NCBI GenBank assembly: GCA_937937835.1 | Contig: CALDBJ010000049.1 | Location: forward strand, 1-26,877 | DNA from: an uncultured Collinsella sp. | GTDB taxonomy: Bacteria; Actinomycetota; Coriobacteriia; Coriobacteriales; Coriobacteriaceae | Reading direction: 5' to 3' | Length of the DNA: 26,877 nucleotides | Shown here: one piece after another, positions 7,369-15,022 of the stretch | How the letters are laid out: each line of letters opens with the position of its first letter | Position numbering within the stretch: position 1 is the stretch's first letter | Translations under genes and position numbers: made by a program | The notes under the pieces: generated by a model | Seen by the model: only the letters and a program-made list of their open reading frames with translations | Told to the model about the DNA's origin: nothing | Database searches by the model: none

Positions 7369-8376
7369 ATGCACGCGGCTCGGTTAGGTGCTGGGACCGC
7401 AGCGGTCATTGCCGTTTTGGGCCTGAGCGGATGCGCGTTCAACCCGCTGTCTACGTTCACGACTCCCACGATCGACCAGATCGAGTACGAGACCGTCACG
7501 CCGGCGGTGTCGGACGACGCCCTGGTCACTCCCGGAACCCTGACGGTCGCCCTCGATACTTCCGATGCGCCGCAGGCCATGCAGGACGCCGACGGCGAGC
7601 TCACGGGGTATGCGGTTGACGCCGCCCGCGCCCTCGCAAGCCGCATGGGCCTTAAGGTCTCCTTTGTCGATGCGTCTTCGGCAGGTTCCGCGCTCGGCGA
7701 CAAAAAGGCCGATATCTTTATCGGCGAGATTAACTCCACGGACGGGGACATTAGCTCGCTCGGCACCTGCCTGTACGATGCCACTTCCGTGTTCGGTAAA
7801 ACTAGCGATGGTGGGTCGCTAAGCGTTTCCACCGATACCCTTAACACGTCCACCCTGGGCGTTCAGATGTCCTCGGCCTCGCAGGAGGCGCTTGCTAAGC
7901 AGAGCATCACCGCCAACCAAAAGACCTACTCCAACATCAACGAGTGCTTTGAGGCGCTCGAGTCCGGCGAGGTCGACTATGTGATCTGCGACTCCACGGC
8001 CGGCGGCTACCTTGCACGCCTGATGAGCGAGGTCTCCTATGTCGGTGCGCTCGAGGCGCCCTCGACGCTTGGTGTTGCGGGCGCCTCGTCCAATGACGAA
8101 CTGTGCCGTGCCGTGAGCGACGCCCTCGACGACATCACGGTCGACGGTACGCTCGAGGCAGTCCACTGCGTCTGGTATGGCACGATGCCCTACGACCTCA
8201 CCACTAAGACGGTTTCGGGCGCTAGCGTGCAGCCGGGTGACTCTGAGTCCAGTGAGACCATGTCCTCCGGCAGCGAGTCCTCCGATTCCAACAATGAGAC
8301 CGCATCCTCCGAGGACAACTCGTCCAGCCAGGAAGGCACCATCACCGACGACGACATTAACAAACTCAATAGCTAG
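7369..8376 (+). CDS. Solute-binding lipoprotein, family 3 (amino-acid ABC transporter type)
   Basis: Proteins of the SBP_bac_3 family bind amino acids or similar solutes outside the membrane. The start is uncertain. ATG 7369 (335 aa) has AGGGG 7 nt upstream, while ATG 7351 and GTG 7345 are in frame with weaker sites. The signal peptide ends in the lipobox LSGC (Cys22 from 7369), so the protein should be lipid-anchored. The binding domain starts at about residue 55, with a VALDTSDAP strand and the ELTGYAVDAARALASRMG helix typical of the family. The last 50 residues are a Ser/Glu/Asp-rich tail. No permease or ATPase gene is adjacent, so it is an orphan binding protein. The strong promoter at 6991 and a terminator at 8443 bracket it as a single-gene unit. 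Confidence 0.85.
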   Translation: MHAARLGAGTAAVIAVLGLSGCAFNPLSTFTTPTIDQIEYETVTPAVSDDALVTPGTLTVALDTSDAPQAMQDADGELTGYAVDAARALASRMGLKVSFVDASSAGSALGDKKADIFIGEINSTDGDISSLGTCLYDATSVFGKTSDGGSLSVSTDTLNTSTLGVQMSSASQEALAKQSITANQKTYSNINECFEALESGEVDYVICDSTAGGYLARLMSEVSYVGALEAPSTLGVAGASSNDELCRAVSDALDDITVDGTLEAVHCVWYGTMPYDLTTKTVSGASVQPGDSESSETMSSGSESSDSNNETASSEDNSSSQEGTITDDDINKLNS

Positions 8377-8442
8377 TTATTGCTAGGGGTGGTGTCTCCT
8401 ATACGTTGGAAAGGACACTTCTTCACGGTTTCAACACGCACT

Positions 8443-8476
8443 GCCGGGCTTCTCCAATAGGGGAGTCCGGCTTTTT
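8443..8476 (+). terminator. Rho-independent terminator after the solute-binding lipoprotein gene
   Basis: GCCGG and CTCC pair with GGGAG and CCGGC across an AATA loop (8443-8471), with TTTTT at 8472-8476. Confidence 0.8.
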
Positions 8477-8548
8477 CATCCCTATAAAACCAGCAGGTCA
8501 AAGCTAATTTTCGGGACCAAATACAAATCTGTCGGCTCCCTCCTATAG

Positions 8549-8572
8549 CGCACTTTGCCACAGAAAAGTGCG
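8549..8572 (+). promoter_or_regulatory. Hairpin in the leader of hpf
   Basis: The gap 8377-8693 has no gene. After the terminator it holds a perfect 8-bp stem, CGCACTTT (8549-8556) with AAAGTGCG (8565-8572), followed by GAGACTTCGG. It lies about 120 nt before hpf. Leader hairpins upstream of hpf/raiA genes are known in other bacteria, but I cannot assign this one. No clear promoter was found between 8573 and 8693. Confidence 0.35.
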
Positions 8573-8693
8573 AGACTTCGGTATGCGGTATCAAGCAATC
8601 GTTATTCGGGTCTTTAGGAATCCGCGTGATTAAATGCACGGCAATGGGTACATAGCCAGTACAGTAAGTCCCCGAGGCAGATTGGAGCCACGT

Positions 8694-9278
8694 ATGGATA
8701 TCAAGGTTTCTGGACGCAAGACGACGGTAACCGATGCTCTGCGTGCGCATGTGGATGAGAAAATCGGCGAGGCGCTCAAGGTTTTCGACATCGAGCCCAT
8801 GACAGTCGACGTCGTGCTTCGTTATGAGAAGAACCCCTCGAACCCCAACCCGGCAATCGTCGAGGTCACGGCTCGTGCCCGCGGTTCGGTGATTCGCGTT
8901 GCCGAGCACGGCGCAGATATGTATGCTGCCATCGACCTCTCCGCCGATAAGGTCACCCGCCAGCTGCGCAAGTTCAAGACCAAGGTCGTGGACAACCGCC
9001 AGGGTGGTGCCAGTGCCGCGGATGTCGCGCCGGTCGAGCGCGTTGAGGATCTGGCCGACCTGCTGCTGCCCGAGGAGGACGACGACCTGCTCGTCCGCGA
9101 GAAGGTCATCGATGTCACCCCGATGACCGAGGAGCAGGCGCTGGTGCAGACCGATCTGCTCGGCCACGACTTCTACGTGTTCGAGAACGCGACGACTGGC
9201 CTCATCAATGTGGTGTATCACCGTAAGAATGGTGGATATGGCATCATCAAGCCCCGCATCGAAACACTTGACGAGTAA
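8694..9278 (+). CDS. hpf: Ribosome hibernation promoting factor, long form
   Basis: Long HPF binds the 30S decoding region in slow growth and dimerises ribosomes into inactive 100S particles. The 194-residue product has the N-terminal S30AE domain (about 1-98, starting MDIKVSGRKTTVTDALRAHV). An acidic linker with EEDDD lies near 120-128. The C-terminal dimerisation domain starts near residue 132 and includes FYVFENATTGLINVVYHRKN. This domain order marks the long form found in Gram-positive bacteria. ATG 8694 follows TTGGAG by 6 nt. It has its own terminator at 9308, so it appears to be a single-gene unit. Confidence 0.95.
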   Translation: MDIKVSGRKTTVTDALRAHVDEKIGEALKVFDIEPMTVDVVLRYEKNPSNPNPAIVEVTARARGSVIRVAEHGADMYAAIDLSADKVTRQLRKFKTKVVDNRQGGASAADVAPVERVEDLADLLLPEEDDDLLVREKVIDVTPMTEEQALVQTDLLGHDFYVFENATTGLINVVYHRKNGGYGIIKPRIETLDE

Positions 9279-9307
9279 AATACGTTAACTTGCATGAGTT
9301 AACGGCT

Positions 9308-9339
9308 GGCGGCCATCCCATGCGGGTGGCCGCCTTTTT
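9308..9339 (+). terminator. Rho-independent terminator after hpf
   Basis: GGCGGCCA-CCC pairs with GGG-TGGCCGCC (9308-9334), followed by TTTTT. A 7-bp inverted repeat, CGTTAAC/GTTAACG, lies just upstream. Confidence 0.88.
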
Positions 9340-9357
9340 ACGTAAGGAGTCGCTTTG

Positions 9358-10311
9358 ATGGACAAGGCTGCATCTACCGGCCATTCTGACCGCTGCCGCA
9401 TCGTCGTCGATACCTGCTGCGACTTTAGCCCCGAGGTCGCCGCGAACCTCGATGTCGATATCTTGGGCTTCCCCTTTATCATCGATGGCGAGGAGCGCAC
9501 GGACGATATCTGGTCGAGCATGAGCCCTAAGGAGTTCTACGACCGCATGCGCGCCGGTGCCCGCGTGTCCACCTCGGCTGTGTCGCTCGGTCGCTATATC
9601 GAGTTCTTTACCGAGTGCGCCAAAGAGGGCACACCCACGGTCTACCTGTGCTTTACCTCGGCGCTGTCGTCGAGCTACAACTCCGCGTGCCAGGCGGCAG
9701 ATGCCGTGCGCGCCGAGTATCCCAACTTCGAGCTCTACGTGGTCGACAACGCTCTGCCCTGCGCGACCGGCGCGCTCTTGGCGCTCGAGGCCGTGCGCCA
9801 GCGTTCGGCGGGACTGACCGCCAAGCAGCTGGTCGATTGGGCAAACGAGGCAAAGACCTACGTCCACGGCTACTTTACGCTCGAGAGCTTCGACGCGCTG
9901 GCTGCCGGCGGCCGCATTCCGCCCGCGGCGGCGCAGCTCACGGCAAAGCTCGATGTCAAGCCCGAGCTCTCCTACGACCTGGCCGGCTCGCTGTCGCTGA
10001 TCGGCGTCAACCGCGGCCGCAAGAAGGCGCTCAAGTCCATCCTCAAGTCGTTCCGCGAGAACTACGTGCCCGATCGCACCATGCCCATCGCCATCATGAC
10101 GGCCGATGCCGAGAAGGACGGCGACTGGCTCGAGGCCGCCATCCGCAAGGAGGAGGGCTGCGCCGACGTCACGATCATTCGCGGCTCCGTGGGCCCCACC
10201 ATCGGTTCGCACGTGGGCCCCGGCATGGTGGCCTGCGCGTTTTGGGGTAAGAACCGCGCCGAGAAAGCCTCGCTTTCCGACCGCATCGCGCGCCGTGTGC
10301 GCGGCCAGTAG
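9358..10311 (+). CDS. DegV family fatty-acid-binding protein
   Basis: DegV-fold proteins bind a fatty acid; some act as FakB partners that present it to the FakA kinase for phospholipid synthesis. The 317-residue product shows the family pattern: VVDTCCD near 21 (in place of the usual DSTCD), STSAVS near 66, SSALSSSYNSA near 101, an AAGGRIPPAAA segment near 183, and GPTIGSHVGPGMV near 281. ATG 9358 has AAGGAG 9 nt upstream. No fakA-like kinase gene lies in the window. It stands alone between the hpf terminator and a 98-nt gap before the next gene. Confidence 0.88.
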   Translation: MDKAASTGHSDRCRIVVDTCCDFSPEVAANLDVDILGFPFIIDGEERTDDIWSSMSPKEFYDRMRAGARVSTSAVSLGRYIEFFTECAKEGTPTVYLCFTSALSSSYNSACQAADAVRAEYPNFELYVVDNALPCATGALLALEAVRQRSAGLTAKQLVDWANEAKTYVHGYFTLESFDALAAGGRIPPAAAQLTAKLDVKPELSYDLAGSLSLIGVNRGRKKALKSILKSFRENYVPDRTMPIAIMTADAEKDGDWLEAAIRKEEGCADVTIIRGSVGPTIGSHVGPGMVACAFWGKNRAEKASLSDRIARRVRGQ

Positions 10312-10409
10312 GCAAGTGCTGCGGCCGTAATCGATCTCAACTCACTGCCCAAACGCTGGCACCGAGTATTCAACCTGGTAACAACACCCAACCCAAAAGG
10401 AAAGGTTTC

Positions 10410-11489
10410 ATGGCAAACAAGCTCTCTGTCGCATTCATTGGCACCGGAATCATGGGTGCCCCCATCGCCGGTCACATTCTGGACGCCGGCTACCCCGTCA
10501 CGGTTAACAACCGCACCAAGTCCAAGGCCGCGGCGCTCATCGAGCGCGGTGCTGCCTGGGCTGATACGCCGGCCGATGCCGTGGCTAACGCCGATGTCGT
10601 CTTTACCATGGTGGGCTATCCCTCCGAGGTCGAGGAGCTCTATCTGGCGGGCGACGGCCTACTCGCGTGCACCAAGCCGGGCGCGGTCTTGATTGACCTC
10701 ACCACGAGCTCGCCCGAGCTCGCCCGTGACATTGCCGAGGCCGCCCAGGTTTCTGGTCGCATGGCGTTTGACTGCCCCGTCACCGGCGGCGAGTCGGGCG
10801 CTATCGCCGGTACGCTCACGGCTATCGTGGGCGCTACCGAGAACGACATCGCGCCGGTCCGCGACATCCTTGCCACCTTTGCGGCCAACATCTGCTGCTT
10901 CGACGGCGCCGGCAAGGGCCAGGCTGCCAAGCTCGCCAATCAGGTGTCGCTGGGCGCCTGCATGGTCGGCATGGCAGACGCCATGGCATTTGCCGAGCTG
11001 AGCGGCCTTGACCTGGAGAAGACCCGCCAGATGATCCTGGGCGGTACCGGCAAGTCCGGCGCCATGGAGAGCCTGGCTCCCAAGGCGCTCGACGGCGACT
11101 ACAAGCCCGGCTTTATGGTCGAGCACTTCATTAAGGACCTGCGTCTGGCGCTCGCCTACGCCGATGACCGCGAGCTCGCGCTGCCCGGCGCCGATGTGGC
11201 CTTTACGCTCTACGACATGCTCGACGCCATCGGTGGCGCCAAGCTGGGTACCCAGGCCATCACGGTCCTCTACAAGGAGGAGGCCGACGCCATCGCCGCC
11301 GGTCTGGACTGGTCGCAGTATCGTCCCGAAGAGCACGGTGCTCACGAGGACGGCTGCGGTTGCGGCGAGCACGGCGACGACCATGAGTGCGGTTGCGGCC
11401 ACCATCACGGCGAGGACCACGAGTGCTGCGGCGGCCACGGCCATGATGACGGCCACGAGTGCTGCTGCGGCCACCATCACGGGGAGTAG
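10410..11489 (+). CDS. 3-hydroxyisobutyrate dehydrogenase-type oxidoreductase with His/Cys-rich tail
   Basis: This is an NAD(P)-dependent beta-hydroxyacid dehydrogenase (HIBADH/GarR/GlxR family). The Rossmann motif GTGIMGAP is at about 10-17, the substrate-binding DCPVTGGESG near 124, and the catalytic Lys in GKGQAAKLANQ near 169. The substrate cannot be told from sequence. The core ends near residue 308. The last 51 residues hold 14 His and 9 Cys, in repeated GCG, HHHG and HECC units, which is a metal-binding tail foreign to the family. The frame is continuous with the core and ends at a normal stop. It is the first gene of a tight cluster with short gaps (5-16 nt) reaching to icd. Confidence 0.9.
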   Translation: MANKLSVAFIGTGIMGAPIAGHILDAGYPVTVNNRTKSKAAALIERGAAWADTPADAVANADVVFTMVGYPSEVEELYLAGDGLLACTKPGAVLIDLTTSSPELARDIAEAAQVSGRMAFDCPVTGGESGAIAGTLTAIVGATENDIAPVRDILATFAANICCFDGAGKGQAAKLANQVSLGACMVGMADAMAFAELSGLDLEKTRQMILGGTGKSGAMESLAPKALDGDYKPGFMVEHFIKDLRLALAYADDRELALPGADVAFTLYDMLDAIGGAKLGTQAITVLYKEEADAIAAGLDWSQYRPEEHGAHEDGCGCGEHGDDHECGCGHHHGEDHECCGGHGHDDGHECCCGHHHGE

Positions 11490-11494
11490 CGCCC

Positions 11495-11923
11495 ATGAGC
11501 TGGACGTTCGTGGTGCTCGCGTTGGTGCTCTTTATCTTTGCGATCTACATTGGCTTTTTGTGCGGCCAGTGGGCCTGCGAAAAGCGTGTGATCACCAAGC
11601 GCGACTACTGGATTGCCAATTTTGCAGGTGCGGCAGCGGTTGTCCTACTGACCTGGGTGTTTTCGCTGTTCCCGCTGGTGCAGTTTGCGCCGATCGGCTG
11701 GCTCGGCGGCTTTATCGCCGGCCTTAAGATGAGCTTTGGCGAGTCCGTCGGTCCATGGCGCAAGCACGACGAGGTCTTTAACGTAAACAAGGCTCACCGC
11801 GCCGCCGCCGACGCGGGCGACGCCGAGGAGCGTCGCCGTGCGCGTCACAATGGTGCAGCCGACCGACAGCTCATCTCGGTCACCGATGACAGCAAGGGTG
11901 CTGGCAAGCACGCTAAGAAATAG
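11495..11923 (+). CDS. Small conserved-looking membrane protein of unknown function
   Basis: The protein has 142 residues. Hydrophobic helices are at about 3-24 and 40-60, with a further hydrophobic stretch at 62-78. The C-terminal 60 residues are hydrophilic, rich in Lys, Arg, Asp and Ala, and probably cytoplasmic. ATG 11495 has GGGGAG 8 nt upstream, overlapping the end of the dehydrogenase gene; the spacing to that gene is 5 nt. I do not recognise a family. Its place between a dehydrogenase and a HEAT-like protein suggests co-expression, not a shared function. Confidence 0.8.
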   Translation: MSWTFVVLALVLFIFAIYIGFLCGQWACEKRVITKRDYWIANFAGAAAVVLLTWVFSLFPLVQFAPIGWLGGFIAGLKMSFGESVGPWRKHDEVFNVNKAHRAAADAGDAEERRRARHNGAADRQLISVTDDSKGAGKHAKK

Positions 11924-11938
11924 TAAGAAGAGGTAACT

Positions 11939-12637
11939 ATGGCAGAAAACAAGGAAGAACAGCTCACCGACGAGGAGCTGGCACAGCTTCAGCTGGCAGA
12001 GGAGAACGAGAACGCCGTCGACCGTCTGGTCAAGGAGCTCGGCTGCCCCACGCGCCGCATCCGCCAGTTTGCCGCCCGCGTGCTGCATCTGCTGGCCGAG
12101 CGCGACCCGCAGCGCGTCGTGCCCTGCGTGCCCGCGCTGATCGAGGCGCTCGACCGCCCCGAGGCGCAGACCCGTTGGGAAGCCCTCGATGCTCTGGCGG
12201 CGCTCGCTACCACCTGCCCCGAGCAGCTGGGCGATGCCTTTGAGGGTGCCGAGACCGCGCTGTTCGACGAGATTTCCTCCACGCTGCGCTACGCCGCCTT
12301 CCACCTGCTGTGCGTGTGGGGAGCTACGGGCGTCGAGCGTTCGCGCGAGGCTTGGCCGATCCTGGATGAGGCCATCCAGTGCTACCACGGCGACCTTGAG
12401 TATCGCGATATGCTCGGTTGCCTGTACGAGTTTGGCCAGGGCGAGATCGACGCCGAGGTCGCCGAGAAGCTTGCGCTGCGCCTTAAGTTCGACGCCGAGA
12501 ACGGCAAGGGCAGCTATCTCAAGGCCCGTTCGAGCGAGATTTGCGAAATGCTTGTTAAACGTTTTGGCCTGGATCTCTCCAAAAAGAAGAAGCGTGCTAG
12601 CGTTAAAAAATCTGACGACGCCGAAGACGAGGAGTAA
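11939..12637 (+). CDS. HEAT-repeat-like helical protein
   Basis: The 232-residue protein is nearly all helix. Repeating motifs such as RRIRQFAARVLHLLAERDP (about residues 39-57) and QTRWEALDALAALATTCPEQ (about 77-96) have the length and hydrophobic spacing of HEAT/PBS-lyase-like repeats, which act as protein-binding scaffolds. The N-terminus is acidic. The C-terminus is a Lys-rich run followed by an acidic end. No catalytic motif is visible. ATG 11939 follows AGAGG, and the gap from the membrane protein gene is 15 nt. icd starts 6 nt after the stop, so this is a mid-operon gene. Confidence 0.75.
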   Translation: MAENKEEQLTDEELAQLQLAEENENAVDRLVKELGCPTRRIRQFAARVLHLLAERDPQRVVPCVPALIEALDRPEAQTRWEALDALAALATTCPEQLGDAFEGAETALFDEISSTLRYAAFHLLCVWGATGVERSREAWPILDEAIQCYHGDLEYRDMLGCLYEFGQGEIDAEVAEKLALRLKFDAENGKGSYLKARSSEICEMLVKRFGLDLSKKKKRASVKKSDDAEDEE

Positions 12638-12643
12638 CAGATT

Positions 12644-13729
12644 ATGGCGCACGATGTAGTCCTGATTCCCGGTGACGGTATCGGTCCCGAGATTACGCAG
12701 GCCATGCGCCGCGTGGTCGAGGCCACCGGTGTCCAGATCAACTGGAACGTCCAGGAGGCAGGTGCCGGCGTCATGGACGAGTTTGGCACGCCGCTGCCCC
12801 AGCACGTGCTCGATGCGGTCGCCGAGACCAAGGTTGCCATCAAGGGCCCCATCACCACGCCGGTCGGCACGGGTTTCCGCAGCGTTAACGTGGCCCTGCG
12901 CAAGCACTTTGACCTGTACGCCTGCGTGCGCCCCTGCCTGTCGCAGCCGGGCGACGGCTCGCGCTTCCGCGACGTCGACCTGGTCATTGTGCGTGAGAAC
13001 ACCGAGGACCTCTACGCCGGGATCGAGTTCGATGAGGGCGCTGCCGAGGTTGAGGAGCTCGCGCAGCTTGTCGAGCGCTCGGGTCAGAAGACCTTTGCCG
13101 CGGATTCCGCCATTTCAATCAAGCCGATCTCCATCGCCAAGAGCCGCCGCATTGTGGAGTACGCCTTTGAGTACGCCCGCCGCTGCGGCCGCAAAAAGGT
13201 GACGGCCGTGCATAAGGCCAACATCATGAAGGCGACCGACGGCCTGTTCCTGCGCGTTGCGCGCGAGGTGGCCGCCAACTATCCCGATATCGAGTTCAAC
13301 GATAAGATTGTCGACGCCACCTGCATGGGCCTGGTCCAGAACCCCAACGACTTCGATGTCCTGGTGCTGCCCAACCTGTACGGCGACATCGTGAGCGACC
13401 TGTGCGCCGGCCTCGTGGGTGGTTTGGGCATGGCCCCCGGCTCCAACATCGGTGCCGACTGCGCCATTTTCGAGGCAACGCACGGCTCCGCGCCCGATAT
13501 CGCTGGCCAGGATATCGCCAACCCCACGGCCGAGATCCTCTCTGCTGCGATGATGCTCGATCACCTGGGCGAGAACGACGCGGCCAATCGCATTCGCGCC
13601 GCCGTTTCTGCCACGCTCGACGAGGGTGAGCAGGTTACCGGCGACGTTCGTCGTGCCCAGACCGGCTCCGTTGAGGGCGCTGTGGGCACGCAGGCCTTTG
13701 CCGATGCCGTTATCGCGCACCTGGCCTAA
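12644..13729 (+). CDS. icd: NAD-dependent isocitrate dehydrogenase (isocitrate/isopropylmalate family)
   Basis: This enzyme oxidises isocitrate to 2-oxoglutarate, feeding glutamate synthesis. The 361-residue product has IPGDGIGPE near 8, the substrate loop GTGFRSVNVALRKHFDLYACVRP near 85-107 (typical of NAD-type isocitrate or homoisocitrate dehydrogenases), RENTEDLYAG near 116, KANIMKATDGLF near 191, and DATCMGLVQNP near 225 with the metal-binding Asp. GSAPDIAGQDIANPTA near 283 completes the family pattern. Homoisocitrate or isopropylmalate activity cannot be excluded, but the SxNVxLRK form favours isocitrate. GAGGAG precedes ATG 12644 by about 9 nt. It ends the cluster and is followed by a terminator. 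Confidence 0.88.
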   Translation: MAHDVVLIPGDGIGPEITQAMRRVVEATGVQINWNVQEAGAGVMDEFGTPLPQHVLDAVAETKVAIKGPITTPVGTGFRSVNVALRKHFDLYACVRPCLSQPGDGSRFRDVDLVIVRENTEDLYAGIEFDEGAAEVEELAQLVERSGQKTFAADSAISIKPISIAKSRRIVEYAFEYARRCGRKKVTAVHKANIMKATDGLFLRVAREVAANYPDIEFNDKIVDATCMGLVQNPNDFDVLVLPNLYGDIVSDLCAGLVGGLGMAPGSNIGADCAIFEATHGSAPDIAGQDIANPTAEILSAAMMLDHLGENDAANRIRAAVSATLDEGEQVTGDVRRAQTGSVEGAVGTQAFADAVIAHLA

Positions 13730-13788
13730 GGCATGCAGACTGCAAACGCCTAAATAGTACTTAAGTGTTTGCGTATAACCTGAGAATC

Positions 13789-13820
13789 AATACGCCCGGC
13801 GCTCTGTCGGGCGTATTCTA
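13789..13820 (+). terminator. Probable terminator after icd
   Basis: AATACGCCCG (13789-13798) pairs perfectly with CGGGCGTATT (13808-13817) across a 9-nt loop. Only a short, weak T-run (TTCTATT) follows, so termination may be partial. Confidence 0.6.
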
Positions 13821-13855
13821 TTGCGGACTATGTTTCCTAACAAGGAGTAACTGAT

Positions 13856-14941
13856 ATGGGTCTGATTCAAAAGAAGGACGAGAAGGACGAGATCGACGGC
13901 ATCCAGATCATCGAGCGCGGCGAAGGCCCCGACGGTGATGAGGAGGAGAAGATTGATCTGGTCGCCGGTACGTCTGCCGAGCACATTGCTGCCGGCACGA
14001 CCGCCGAGGAGGAGGACGCTCGCCTAGAGGCTCAGATTGTCGCGGATGCCGCCGACGAGAACCTCATGCCCGAGGAGCAGGACGAGGACGATGACTCCGA
14101 TGAAGACGACCATGCATCCAAGCACAAGAAGACGATGATTGCCGCCTTCGTGGTTGCAGTCGTGATCGCTGCTGTGGTCGGCTTCTTTATTGGCAATGGC
14201 GGCTTTGGCGGCAAGGGAGTCGGCTCGGCGACCCTCACCGAGGACCAGCTCGATTCGACCGTGGCAAGCTATAGCTACAACGGCAAGAAGAGCGACATCA
14301 CCGCGCGCGAGGCCATCGAGAGCCAGTACAGCCTCGACACCGTCAAGGATGGCGATGGCAACTACACCGCTCCCTCTGCCGACGTCATCCTGTCCTACGT
14401 GCGCAACAAGATTCTGCTCGATGCTGCCGAGGACGAGGGCATTACCGTTTCTTCCAAGGAAATGAAGAAGTACGCCGAGGATTCCATCGGCACCTCCGAC
14501 TACAAGACCATGGCCACGCAGTATGGCGTGTCCAAGGACCAGGCCAAGCAGATCGTCCGTCAGTCCGCGACGCTGCAGAAGCTCTACAAGAAGAAGGTGG
14601 GCGATAGCTCCGCAAGTATGCCGACCGCCCCGACCGAGCCTTCTGACGGCAACGAGGAGACCGCGAGCAAGGACTACGCCGACTACATCATCAACCTTGC
14701 CGGCGACGAGTGGGATAGCGAAAAGGGTACCTGGAAGGACGCCGATAGCACCTACGCTAAGGCCTTCGCTGACGATGCCTTTACGGCCGATAGCGCTACC
14801 TATAAGCAGGCCATGACCGCCTATTACACCGCCTACCAGCAGTACTCCTCGCAGGCTTCGAGCGCCAGCTCCAAGTGGACCGAGTACGCCAACGGCCTCT
14901 ACGCCAAGGCCAACATCAGCATCTACGGCCTGTTTGCGTAA
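13856..14941 (+). CDS. Membrane-anchored SurA/PrsA-like N-domain protein (possible extracytoplasmic chaperone)
   Basis: The 361-residue protein has an acidic cytoplasmic N-terminus (about 1-90, with runs of Asp and Glu), one transmembrane helix at about 93-112, and an outer domain. Residues of about 160-250 include SYVRNKILLDAAEDEGITVSS, KEMKKYAEDS and a KDQAKQIVRQSATLQKLYKKKV helix. This resembles the N-terminal helical domain of SurA/PrsA foldases. No rotamase (PPIase) domain follows; the C-terminal part is Ala/Ser/Tyr-rich and helical. A chaperone role is therefore an inference from one domain. AAGGAG precedes ATG 13856. It has terminators on both sides and appears to be a single-gene unit. 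Confidence 0.72.
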   Translation: MGLIQKKDEKDEIDGIQIIERGEGPDGDEEEKIDLVAGTSAEHIAAGTTAEEEDARLEAQIVADAADENLMPEEQDEDDDSDEDDHASKHKKTMIAAFVVAVVIAAVVGFFIGNGGFGGKGVGSATLTEDQLDSTVASYSYNGKKSDITAREAIESQYSLDTVKDGDGNYTAPSADVILSYVRNKILLDAAEDEGITVSSKEMKKYAEDSIGTSDYKTMATQYGVSKDQAKQIVRQSATLQKLYKKKVGDSSASMPTAPTEPSDGNEETASKDYADYIINLAGDEWDSEKGTWKDADSTYAKAFADDAFTADSATYKQAMTAYYTAYQQYSSQASSASSKWTEYANGLYAKANISIYGLFA

Positions 14942-14982
14942 GGTTTGCCTGCACTACTGCGCGCTAACCGATCACCTGATTA

Positions 14983-15022
14983 AGCCCGCTAGAACGGACT
15001 GAACGTTCCAGCGGGCTTTTTG
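14983..15022 (+). terminator. Rho-independent terminator after the SurA-like gene
   Basis: AGCCCGCT (14983-14990) pairs with AGCGGGCT (15010-15017), and inner GAACG pairs with CGTTC. TTTTTG follows. Confidence 0.88.

Noticed and set aside
9284..9304. CGTTAAC/GTTAACG inverted repeat as a separate operator
   Set aside because: It lies between the hpf stop and its terminator, so it is most likely part of the 3' end structure.
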